From: Klebsormidium nitens
Taxonomy: Eukaryota > Streptophyta > Klebsormidiophyceae > Klebsormidiales > Klebsormidiaceae
DNA: 64,000 nucleotides
Reading direction: 5' to 3'
Assembly (NCBI GenBank): GCA_000708835.1
Contig: DF236993.1
Span: 62,001 to 126,000, forward strand
In this document: positions 1 to 10,500 of the stretch, in pieces
Layout: each line of letters opens with the position of its first letter
How positions within the stretch are numbered: the stretch's first letter is position 1
Notes under the pieces: generated by a model
The model's database searches: none
What the model saw: only the letters and a program-made list of their open reading frames with translations
Told to the model about the DNA's origin: nothing
Made by a program: the position numbers and the translations under genes

Positions 1-239
1 AGGCGTGGCGGTGTTATCAACCTGCAAAAAAACGGCCCTTGATGAGCCGTCCATGCCGTGAGGAAGAGTACTTAGCTCGTACCAACTTCTTGTAGCTTCC
101 TCTAGAAAACGGATCAGAAGTTCAAAACTTGCCTCTCACGCTCATCATCGAAAAATAACCCCAATTACATGCCCACCTTGAATCCCACGTTAACGTCCTG
201 GCTCCCCTTCTATCAGACCCTACTCTGCCAAAAGCTGGT

Positions 240-512
240 CGAGAAATGGAGTTTGAAACATTGAATCAAGCTCCTCGATTGGAGCCAACAACTTTCAGTG
301 AAGTATCGATAAGAATCGGGATGAAGTTGAGCCGATGGGATCAAATTGACGCACTTGAAATGCGTCCTGGCGGTTCCTTCCGAGCAGCGCATTGGCCAGG
401 GTGCTCTTGCCGCTCGCGCAGGACCCACGATACAAACCAGGTTGGTGTTGTCGCCTTCTTGCAGAGCCTTGGCACCTTCATCCCCGACCTCCAGTCGGCC
501 AGAAGTCCTTGA
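240..512 (-). pseudogene. Broken P-loop NTPase (GTPase-like) fragment
   Basis: On the minus strand, an LRR-like stretch (VGDEGAKALQEGDNTNLV) leads into a hydrophobic strand CIVGP. After a one-base change of frame near 410-425 the sequence continues as SGKSTLANALLGRN, a Walker A motif, followed by FQVRQFDPIGSTS. The two halves belong together but are in different frames, and an in-frame TGA follows near position 300. A possible 3' splice site ends at about 512. The combination of frame break and stop suggests a decayed copy, although one sequencing indel plus an unrecognised intron would also explain it. The Walker A and downstream strand resemble large GTPases such as the GBP-like gene at 3.4 kb, so this may be a degraded relative. 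Family assignment is tentative. Confidence 0.35.
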
Positions 513-3406
513 CTAACGGATCAAGGGAATGGAGGCCTGCCAAAAAGGCCAAGTTTACGGTTCGTCTTTGTTTCCAGTCGGCTTTTCGCATTCGTTTCCT
601 ACTTTATCAAGGAGTGATTGCGTTGACTATTGTAAGATGAGTGTCGAAAGGACAGAAACGTCCTCGACGTCTATGCTTTTCTGTGAAGGAGCCAAAATCT
701 AGAGGCGCGCCAGTTTCAGCACATCTTTTGCGCAAAAATGGATGTCAACCAGAAACTTGACTTGACAGCTCTCTTAATCAGACCGGATTGAGCCAACCCA
801 CCATCTTCAGCGGTCTCCTTTTGGACGTCAGATCCGCTGTGCTTGCCCTTGACTCCCGCTTGTCGCCTTCGGTTGTTCAAGCTTATATGCTTCCAACGTC
901 TGGGCTGCTTAGAAAGAGGGAGCAGATGCAGTTGCCGAGCTCAAGCGCACTTGCTCGTTCCGTTTCCCTAGCCCCTGAAAGTCCCTGAAAGTGACCGCAA
1001 CGCTTACAGTATTATCAGGATTGACCAGGTGAGCGACAAGCAGGGGCCACCATGTGTTCAGGAGAGGCGCGCCGGCAGCCCCGGTCTAGTAGATTTTCCA
1101 CACCCTAGTGGCAAGCTGCGGGCAAAACTTCGGAGTCTTAACCACTTCTGCTCGCTTGCCCTTTCTAGCATGTGACCAATACAAAGGGAACCATCAATGT
1201 GATTCACACCATCTCACAATCTTGTTCAAGTACCCCCCAATCGGACCCTTCACTCTTTGTTTACTTAGGCTGGAGGTAGATGGTAAAGGTTCCCGCTCTA
1301 GTATGCAGAGGGGACGTTGAGAGGTGAGACTCAGACCACAGCAGAACTCACGATCATGATGACAATCAGCCTCAGCACTGGCCAGACGGTCAACCCAAGT
1401 TTGCACTGATGCACACTTTTATTGACTTCGACTCTCCCCTCAGGCATCAGCAGTACTCCCAGAAAGAAGCATTTCAGTACATATGCTCTACACAAGCGTC
1501 AACTTACTCGGCCTCGATCGTTTGACGGCCACCTGACGTCATGGCGAGCCAGCGGGTGTTGCTGGATATGCGGAAGCAAGTTGACCACATGATCGACTGC
1601 TGTCGGATCGGTCAGTAGGAAAGAATCAGTCCTAACCCTTTGGGCTAATGTGTCAACTGCAACGCTCACGCTTCTGGGTCGCCTTGCAGACTTGGCGTCG
1701 CACTGACCAGCGCCCGGTATATTGCCGATTGAGTATTGAATCCAACTCAATCATATAAGCAGTGTCCGGAATCGCCCGTCTACACCGAAACGCCGCGCGC
1801 GCGGTTTTGTTCTGACCAATCCGGTCAATGCCTTCCGTAGCTTTGATGCACGTGGCGACCGCTCATTCGGCCCGGAATCTTCGCTCGAACAGCCGTGCTG
1901 TACGTCGGTCAATCTAATCTTTTTCGGGCCTCCAAGATGACCAAGCGACTGTACGATTTTGAAGAACCCGAGGTCAAAGCTGCCTTCCCTGCATAATGAT
2001 TGGATTGCGGCGCACTAGAGCTACAGGTACACGTGCTTACACAACAAACATGATTTTAAACCTGTAGGTCAACTCATTCTACCGTATAATGCTGTAAGGA
2101 CCATGCACGTGTAGCTAGTCTAAGTGGCAGCTACTGTAGTCTGCCTTCAGGCCAAAACTCCTGGCGACTCTCCGATGTCAGGCTCAGCATCACGAAGCAA
2201 ATCAGTACCAAATCAGTACCCATGACCGCTCAGTACAGTAATCCTTCAGTACGTAGATGTGACCGCTGGTCACATCTACTTAGATCTGAAAGGTGCAGCT
2301 AGCCTATCGTGAGAGTGGGAAGTTTGTCGCATGTACTGTCAATACGTCTGTGGCATGCCCACTTCAACTTCGTACCATTTTCCTTTGCGCTATATAGAAG
2401 CGACACAAAACCGCCGGAAGTTGCATCGTGGACCTTAATGCAAGCTGCAAACCAATCGTCCTTCACAGACTTGTGGGTTTAAGCATCTTTCAAGCACCTT
2501 TCCCTTCAAGCCCTCTCTCCACCGCTGGTCTTAACGCGCTCGCTGCCAAGGCTCGGCTGCGGCTCAGCAAAGTGACGCCTGACCGTCCCAGAGTATTGTT
2601 CCTGGCAGCTGCGAGGTCAATCGAGGAAACGCGTCATGATGGCGAGTTTAAAGGTAAGCGACAAGCTGCATCTCTCCAGAATGTTTCTACGAGCCTAAGA
2701 TGTCGAGGTGTGTACTGAGGAGATGCGGAGATAGATTCCTCAGCACCATGTTTCCAAGGCGTGCAGACCAGTCATTGTGCATGTCCCTGGCTACAAAATG
2801 CTGAAGCGGTGGCGTGATGATTGCGAATCTCGTTCAAGACTGCAATGAATCTGGCGACTGTCTCTAGACACTCTTTACTCTGGTTTCGTTCCGTTAGCTC
2901 TGCTACAAGTAGGGTTTTGACGTGGTTCTACTACAGAAACGTTCAGTCAAGAAAACCAACCTGATGAGTCTTAATATCAATGGTACGGAAAGGAGGTGCA
3001 ACAACTGTGGTTCTTACACAGTACTACTCTCATTTGAGTAGCCCTCAAAGAGAGGCGCAGGCTTTCGGTGTTGGATATCATGGCATGTCTGAACGTAGGT
3101 AGAAGAGTCATTACCGCGTTTTCTGTAGCTGTCAATCGAATGGTTGCAAAGAGCCCTTGCATTGGAGGCTTGACATGGCCTTTCATTCAGCAGCAGTCAG
3201 TGAACACGACAGACCTCAACCGGAAGGAGTAAGCGCCCCTATCGCCCGTCTGTTGCAGTCAGCACTGGTCACGTCACGGCGGCCTTCCTCCGCCACCACT
3301 CAAGCCGCTACTCCGCCCAAGAAGAGCGTCGCTCTAGTTCGTTCCACCTCGCCCAACAAGCCCAGCCTGAGCGTGCAGTCCCCCGCGGCCGACCTTTTGT
3401 CCACCA
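513..3406. other. Intergenic stretch without a recognisable gene
   Basis: Only short unrelated open frames occur here. A TATA-like ctatatag lies at about 2391. A frame opening after it and ending at a good donor (about 2655, GTAAGC) has no ATG, so it is not called. A perfect 12-bp inverted repeat with a 3-nt loop is listed separately. An upstream non-coding or unrecognised first exon of the GBP-like gene could lie here. Confidence 0.5.
2253..2279. repeat. Perfect 12-bp inverted repeat with 3-nt loop
   Basis: GTAGATGTGACC, then GCT, then GGTCACATCTAC. The arms are perfectly complementary over 12 bases. Nearby (2196-2240) the short motif cagtacc/cagtac recurs several times. It could be a dyad binding site or a cruciform-forming sequence; no terminator T-run follows. 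Confidence 0.7.
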
Positions 3407-6141
3407 ATGGCGGCCCCGAAAGCTGGGTCCATCGTCGGTTCCGCTCGGGGCGGGAAGTCCTTCCTGATCGACCTCCTGAACGGAACGGAGGGCGTATTCA
3501 CATTGGACAACGGCGGGCCCTGCACCGAGGGAGTGGACATGAGCCCCGCGCTGCTGCCGCACGCGGCCTTCGCCGCGCGCTTCGGCGCAAGGCCCAATGC
3601 GAAGGCCCCCCCGATCCGCTTCCTGGACGTGGAAGGGTCCGGGAACAAGGGCGAGGAGTATGACGTCAGGCTGTACGTGGGCGTGCTGCTGCTGTCCAAA
3701 GTGTGCATCCTGAACCTGTCGGGCCACATGGGAAAGCAGACGTTTCTGAGCAGAGTGGCGGCGCTGACCGCGGCCGCGGAGTCGCTCGACTTGGCGAAGG
3801 GCCGCACACGCTCCGAGGCGCCGCTGTTCGGCCACCTGCACGTGGTCTGCCGAAACTTCCAGTTCAAGGGAGCCGAGACCAAGGAATACGAGGTAAGATG
3901 GGGCTTGGCACAAAGGGTGTACCTTTTGTGTACCCTGAAACTCTAAAACCTTCAAACCCGTTTTGGTTTTCCCACTTTTAAAACCCTTTTTCTCTTAAAA
4001 CCATTTTCTTTCTCGTTTGTGTACCCAAGGAGAGAAGTCGTCTATCACGACGGAAGGGGTCGCATTAAACGATATGACTGATGCGAATGCTTAGCTCACC
4101 ATCATGACTGTCACACCATATGTTAGTTTGTGGAGAAAGGATTGACGATGAGGTTTCCATACGGGACGTAACTTGCAAGCAGATCGGCACATGCTGAATC
4201 CAGCTTAACAGCTCCAACATTCTCTTTTCTTCAATCTCATTGGGGACTACTTCAAAACTCTTTGGTTCTCGTGACTCGCCTTATCTCGAAACGACGACAC
4301 TGATGATATCGAGGAGTTGTACGTGCAAATTGACATTGAAACTGCATGCTTTGGCCGCGTAAAGCAGGACTATTTTCCAAATATCTTCCAAATATCTTCC
4401 AGGTATCTTCCAGATACCCTAATAACCTCTCCGGGGAACTGACCGCTTCCGATGATCACTTTGTCGTTGCAGAGGTATATTTGGGAAGACGAAGCTGGAG
4501 ATGACGCCAAGGATCGCAACTATCTCCGGAAGCAGCTGAAGAGGAGCTTCAAGAGCATCACGGTCCACCTGTTCCCGAAACCAGAAAAGGGCCTCGACCA
4601 GAAGGTAAGAAGCTCGATAGCCTTATATTCGTAGAGCAAATCCATGGTTTTCTGGTGAATATTGGGCGAGAAGGTGGACCAAAAGGAATCACTTTTTCAA
4701 CTGAAAAGGCTTTTCATTGGGAAACGCTTTGCCTCGAGTTTCGATTGAACAGGCTTCTCATTCTGAAACGCTTTGCCCCGGCGATTTTTGAACCCACGAC
4801 TTCCATCTCGAACGGATACATATGTTTTCGACTCTGAATCCCCTGACGGTTTACTGAGAGGATGAGTTCAGAGGTATGACAGGACAATGTCAACGAGGCA
4901 AGGCTAGGCAAGCCTACAGATGTCACCAACACCTTCTATTTGCTCCGATCATGTCAGGTTGGGCGTTCGAGAGTCTCACACCGTTTTCGCTTTTCCTTCA
5001 CAGCGCATCCCGTGGGCCCAGATAAACGACGACAAGCCTTTCCAGGCCAGCCTCACGAAGCTAGGCGCGGCCATAAGCGATCAGCTGTCCGACGCCGCGC
5101 CCGCGCGCGCCGCGGCCGGGGCCGTCGTTCTCGAGACCGGTGCAATCATGGCGAGCGTCTTGAGAGTGACGCTGGAGAAGGTCAATCAGGGCGACCGGTT
5201 GGCGATCCCCGACCTCTGGGAGACGCTATGCCAGGCAGCGCTGGCAAAGGAAAAGCAGGCGGCGGACGATTTCGCGGACGAGCTCCCGAAGCGGTTTCCC
5301 CTGAAGCCCGCGGACCTCGCGCAAGCGATCGGCGCGGCCGCGCGGCAGCGCGCTACTGCGCTGGGCGTCCAGCTGGACACGTGTCAGGCATCGGCGGCCA
5401 TGCGCGCGGAGCACGTGGCGCTGCTGGAGGCGCACCTCGCGCGCGCGCGCGCGGGGCTGGAGGCGGCGAACGCGGTCCTCGTGGGGAAGATGTGCTCGGG
5501 GATCGTCACCGAGGAGAAGGCTATGCTCGTGGCGGAGCTGAAGAAGGTTCCACAGACCCCTTCCGCGCCCGGGGGTCGAATCTCGAGCACGCAATACGTG
5601 GCTTCCTTGGCGGCCGTCATGAGTGCGCGCGAAAACGGTCTTCTGCGGCGGCTCCAGGAGTGGGGCCCGCCCGACGCGTACCGATCGGCGTACGTCTCTG
5701 ACTGGAAGAAATACGGGGAGCAGGGCTCGGGGGAGCTGCGCGCGCAGCACGTCGAAGCTGGTGGCGGAGCAGGCGCGGCGCGAGGAGGCCGAGCGAAAGG
5801 AAAAAGCGGAACGGGAGGCGGAAGAGCTGCGCCAGCGGAAGGAGGCGGAGCGGAACCGGCAGGAGCAGCTCGACCGCGAGCGGCGCGCGCAGGAGGCGGC
5901 GCTTGAGGAGGCGACAAACGAACGATTTTCGCGGCGCTTCTATTCCCCGCCCTGGTGCAATCCAAGCATGTACAGCTATGGTCCGTCGCCGTGCGATTTT
6001 GACTACGGTCCGGTCCGAGGAGGGTACGGGGGGTACGGAGGGGGTTACGGAGGGGGATGTGGGGGGGGAGGAAATTTTTATAAGGGAGGTCAGTTTCTGC
6101 CGGGGGGGGGCCGTGCTCCTGCAGGAGGCTGTCGGATGTGA
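3407..6141 (+). CDS. GBP/atlastin-like large GTPase, three exons, one frame break
   Basis: Exons 3407-3892, 4473-4604 and 5004-6141, joined in phase 0 at GTAAGA donors and CAG acceptors. Exon 1 carries the GTPase core: P-loop GSARGGKSF, the CTEGVDM segment matching switch I of guanylate-binding proteins, and the DxxG motif in LDVEGSG. The guanine-recognition motif, normally (T/V)RD, reads VVCRN here, with Asn for Asp. Exon 2 has the VHLFPKP segment that follows the G domain in GBPs. Exon 3 encodes a long helical region. Its frame changes by one near 5725-5750 beside a G5 run, after which a strongly charged coiled coil (KLVAEQARREEAERK) and a Gly/Tyr-rich tail run to TGA. The break may be an assembly error or real damage. 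GBP-like proteins are dynamin-superfamily GTPases acting in defence condensates or membrane remodelling. The start is the first ATG after an in-frame stop, and an upstream exon is possible. Confidence 0.75.
4373..4418 (+). repeat. Short tandem repeat of an 11-nt unit
   Basis: Four imperfect copies of aatatcttcca lie about 55 bp before the exon 2 acceptor of the GBP-like gene. Later copies contain TTCCAG, so the repeat multiplies acceptor-like sequence. It is probably a simple slippage repeat. Confidence 0.6.
4690..4795 (+). repeat. Two-copy tandem repeat in GBP-like intron 2
   Basis: The sequence aggcttttcattgggaaacg, then ctttgcc, recurs with changes about 51 bp later (aggcttctcattctgaaacg, then ctttgcc). 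It lies inside the intron and codes for nothing evident. Confidence 0.5.
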
Positions 6142-7544
6142 TAGGCTTCCATGTATGCCATGGGAGCCTATGGCCCACGTTTGATAAGAGATTATCGAAG
6201 TCCACCTAGATCTCTGTCTGCTTAAGTAGGCTATCTACGGGAGGATTGCGTAAATTCGAATGGCGTCACCGCTGAAAGAGGAAGTATCGGTCTAGTCTCG
6301 AGCAACTTGCCCTGCATCGGCAGGCTTTCGTATCGGGAATGCGCTTGTGATTCTGGAAGACTTTATCGATCGTTTGCTGAAGTTGTCACGACCGGCCGGC
6401 GACAACATGCCTGATCTGGCAGCAGATAGAAAGAAGCAGATTAGAGCTGATGGTAGAGTTCTGAATTCAATTGCGGGTGACTTCGCAGCGCTTGCATTTC
6501 AAGCACCCAGCGAACAATGGCCAAGTCTTATACCCTCTTTTCTCTTGGCCTCCCCCAGCCACAGCTTACATACACGTCGGGCACGAGAGGCACATTTTCA
6601 GCTTCGTTGTTCTCACATGCAATGATCGCACAGGAGGCGGCGATTGAATCTCGTCCACAGGCTCACAATTAAGTTACGCAGTGCACTTATGGCAGGTTTC
6701 CACGAACTACAATCGGCTGTCTATTGTATCGAGCAAGCGGCGCGCGGGAGCTGAGTGATCATGCTAGTCTATATATTCGCGCCCAAGTACGCCGGACTGG
6801 AGTGACAACGATAAATTGCCGTCGCATATATATGATGTTTGGATCATGTTGATCGGTTGGTACGTGTCTGGCCGAGATCATTCTAGTAGTTGCCGCCCAA
6901 GAGTTCGACTATCATAGTCCGTTGTTTAAACCGCGTCAGTGCAACTTCAAGCATGCTCATGAAACCGCAGGCATGGCTCCAATATCTCTAGGGGCCAGCT
7001 GCTGGTCGTTGAGTCCAGATATGATTCCCACAAACTTATAAGATCTTGTGATTCAAACCGGTAGAGCATAAAACTGCATGGCAACATGTCGCCTTCCGTG
7101 GCGCCATCAAGCCATGCACGTTGTGCGAATTGTCATGGTGAGCCAGGCGCGCTGCAATATGCATGCTACACATACATGGCGGAGGCAAGCTGTACTACGA
7201 AAGCGCAAATGCAGAGCAGATCGAACATGTAACATGATTCTGAATTAAGCTCAAGCTTTGGACAACTTAAATACTCTTGTTGAATGCGGGGCCATTTAAG
7301 ACTGCGAGATACATTACGCGACCCCTGCTCCATTGCTCAACAGTTACGAGGCTCACAAAGCGTTTTACAGTCAAATTTCAAGCGGACCTGACCCAATCGT
7401 TATTCCTTCTAGAGTTCGACCAAGCGGTGCAAAGTTTGAGAAATTATACAGCAGACTCAACTCAATGTTAGATTCCTGCAGTTTGACTGCAGTGTATGAT
7501 ACAACTCAACTCCAACTCAACTCCAAAATGATCCAAAGTAAACA
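6142..7544. other. Intergenic stretch between convergent genes
   Basis: No gene is recognised. The sequence is AT-richer than the exons and has several gcatgc/catg-rich and tatata segments (for example 6770-6840). It holds the 3' flanks of both the GBP-like gene and the FAD monooxygenase. I see nothing else in it. Confidence 0.5.
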
Positions 7545-10500
7545 TCAAACTGACGCAGAAAGCGTCTTTTGCGCCTGTGTCCTGCGCCACTCCGCGCGCA
7601 GCTTCGCATTGGAGCTCAGCACCTTCTCCACCTCTCTGGCGTGGATCCGTCTCATCTCCGAGAAAGGCATGTTAGAGCCCACCATGGCAAGGATTGGCTT
7701 CGGGAAGAACCACGGCAAAAACCTGCTGAACACGCCTAGGGCCATAGTCCTCAGCTGGTGCCAGAATGCGACGTTCTTATCCAACGGCCCTTCCGACTCG
7801 GACAGGTCCACCAGTGCGTGACCCTCGCGTACCTGCGCAAACGATTTTGCGCAAATCACTGAATTTGGGGGGTCCTAGACAGAATCTTGGACTTATTTGG
7901 GCTATTCAAATGTGCCAGAACGCGACGTTCTTATCCAAAGGCCCTTCGGACTCGGATAGGTCCACCAGTGCGTGACCCTCGCGCACCTGCGCAAACGATT
8001 CCGTGCAGAATAGTGGGTGGATTGGGGAGTGATTTATAAGAATCGCAAAATTGTTTCACTATCAGAAGTGCTAGAATGCGACGTTCTTATCCAACGGCCC
8101 TTCGGACTCAGACAGGGTCCACCAATGCGTGACCCTCGCGTACTTAGACGGTTTTCTGGAGGGTGTCAAACTGAAAATTGAGTGACAGAGACAGAGACAG
8201 TGGATCTGATCTGCTGTTCTAAGGCTGAAAGTACTTTCTTGTCATTAGAACCGAATTTCGTTCCGTATTTGACTTCCCCGCACATTCACCGACGAACTGG
8301 TCTTGGAGTGTTCCGGGTCCGTAGGGTTTTTGCGCGTCCAAACCGACGCAGAGCACATTTGTTGTCGGAAGGGCTCTCAGGAACGCGAGCCAGAAATAAC
8401 TGGAAAAGAATCCAGCCGCTTCTGCGCCGACCAGACTTTTTGTACTTCAGAAACGGAGTCTGGAAACGCCAGAAAGCAACCGTCTATACCTTTCCCTTTC
8501 CGTCTTCTCTCTTTTTCACCTGCAACGCAGAATACCGCTCCAGCGCGCGCGGCAGCCGCTCGAAGAACGCCTCCCGACCGCTGCCGGACGCGTCCGCCAC
8601 TTTCTCAGACGTCCGTTTCTCCTTGAGTCCCAACCGGTCGTCTTCCCCGACCACTTCGCCGAGTAACAACCGGGCCAGAACCGCTGCATCGACCATGGAA
8701 GAATTGCAGCCCTGCCCGATAGAGGGTGACGTGGCGTGCGCAGCGTCGCCCACCAGGACGGCGCGGCCGTCCGAATGGTGGTACGGATCGCACCGGACCT
8801 GGGAACGGATCCGGACGCTTTGGGAAAGTGGAAAAGACAAGAATCAAGCGAAAAAGATGATGGAAAGCTAGGTTGATGTTTCTTGAGCAGAGGAAGGAAG
8901 GGAAAGAGTACAGCTGGCGTCCGAATGGTGGTACAGCTCGCACCGGACCTGCGAACGATTCGGACGGGTCGTGGGGAAAGTGAAACGAGCAGGTTCGAGC
9001 GAAAAGGCTGACAAGATATGATAGATGGATAGATACTTATTAAGCAGAGAAGGAAGGGAGAGCGGCCGTCCAAATCGTTAATAGGAAGAGTGAAAGAAGA
9101 GTGAAGACCAGAATCAAGAGGAAATCTCAATAAGAAGAGTGAAGGCCAGAATCAAGCAGAATCATAACGGGTCGTTGTTGGCCCAGCCGATGGCGAGATT
9201 TAAGCTCTCGCCGTCGTGGCCGTTGGGGTAGAAGACGCAGCGGAAGGAGGCGCTGTCGGGGCAGCTGGGCACGATGTTCAGGCCTGGGGGGATGATAAGC
9301 ACGTATCTTGAGCCCCCCGTTGAGGACGAAACACCTTGCTAACCCTGGGCACAATGTTCAGGCCTGGGGGAATCGCAAAAGCGCAACTTGAGTTCCCCTA
9401 TTGCAATAGGATTGGAGGTTTAAGCCCTGGTGGGTCTGGGACGATGTTTTGGCCTGGGGTAATCATAAGCACGCACATTGAGCCCTCCGTTGGAAATATT
9501 CACCTTGTTATCCCATAAAGCAGCTGGGCACGGTTGTTCAGGCGGGCGGTGGATCGTAAGCACGTGGTCTCAGTCCCGTGGCGCGAAAGAAACACCTGCT
9601 TTACCATAAGGGTAGCTGGTACTATGTTCGGGCCTGGGGGCGATCGGAAGCACGCAAATATAGCCCCGCGTTGTAGAGGAAGACGTTGTTGATACGCACC
9701 GACCCGCTACCGAACCCTTAGGTCAGGCTTTCTAACCCAACGGAATCAAAGCCTCAACTTTGCGATCAAAGAAACAAGGCGTAACAAACCCAAGAAGGTC
9801 AACCGGAATTAGATGAATCTCCATCGAAGGGCTTAGCGGATATAAATGTCCCCGAACAACACAGCGATAAGGAGAGACTCCGTGAAGACGGCAGCCCGAA
9901 CTTTCCAAACAAGAAAAACAAAGCCCGAGAGGCTGTGACGGCACAGTATGGACTGACCATTGCCCAGCCAAGTGGCAAATCACCCCTGTCGGTTGGCACT
10001 CTTTCCAACATCAGGGACCCTGCTGGTGTCCTGAGCATATTCACCAGACTCCGTGTCGATGTGGGAACCCTTGATTGCCATGCTTTCACTTCACATAAAC
10101 AAAGCACGACCACACCGCTTAATAAAGGAAACATCTGCGCGTCACCCCTACATCGTCGGCTACACAAAAGCGTCTGAAAGTTTGAAACTTGACCAAAAAA
10201 GTACCCAGTATTGATCAAGGCTTACAAACCTGTTACCAAGAAACCCTCAGATTATGGAGGTCTGAGTCCTGCAAGGTTTATCTCAACCTTCAAGTTAACC
10301 TGAATTGTAACTCTGACCTTACAAGTGCGCCTCACCTGAGGGGCTGATATGCGGCGGTCTAGGCACGTGAAGGATGTAGAAGCCGGTAAATTGGTCGATC
10401 ACCGAGCAGTCAAACCCACGTGGCTCCAGGGCCATGGTGTGGCGCACCATGGAGTTGACACCTGGCACGACGCAGGAGATGACAGGTGGCTCAGTTTTGC

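Noticed and set aside
2428-2718. Frame after a TATA-like box ending at a good donor
   Set aside because: It has no ATG start in frame and no recognisable protein similarity.
3157-3663. 168-residue frame overlapping the start of the GBP-like exon
   Set aside because: It reads the GBP-like exon in the wrong frame after 3407; the P-loop and DxxG motifs are in the other frame. Its first half could still be upstream leader.
9270-9670. Regularly spaced repeats that might suggest a CRISPR-like array
   Set aside because: The repeats are imperfect, they match an exon acceptor, the spacers are intron sequence and the genome is eukaryotic.
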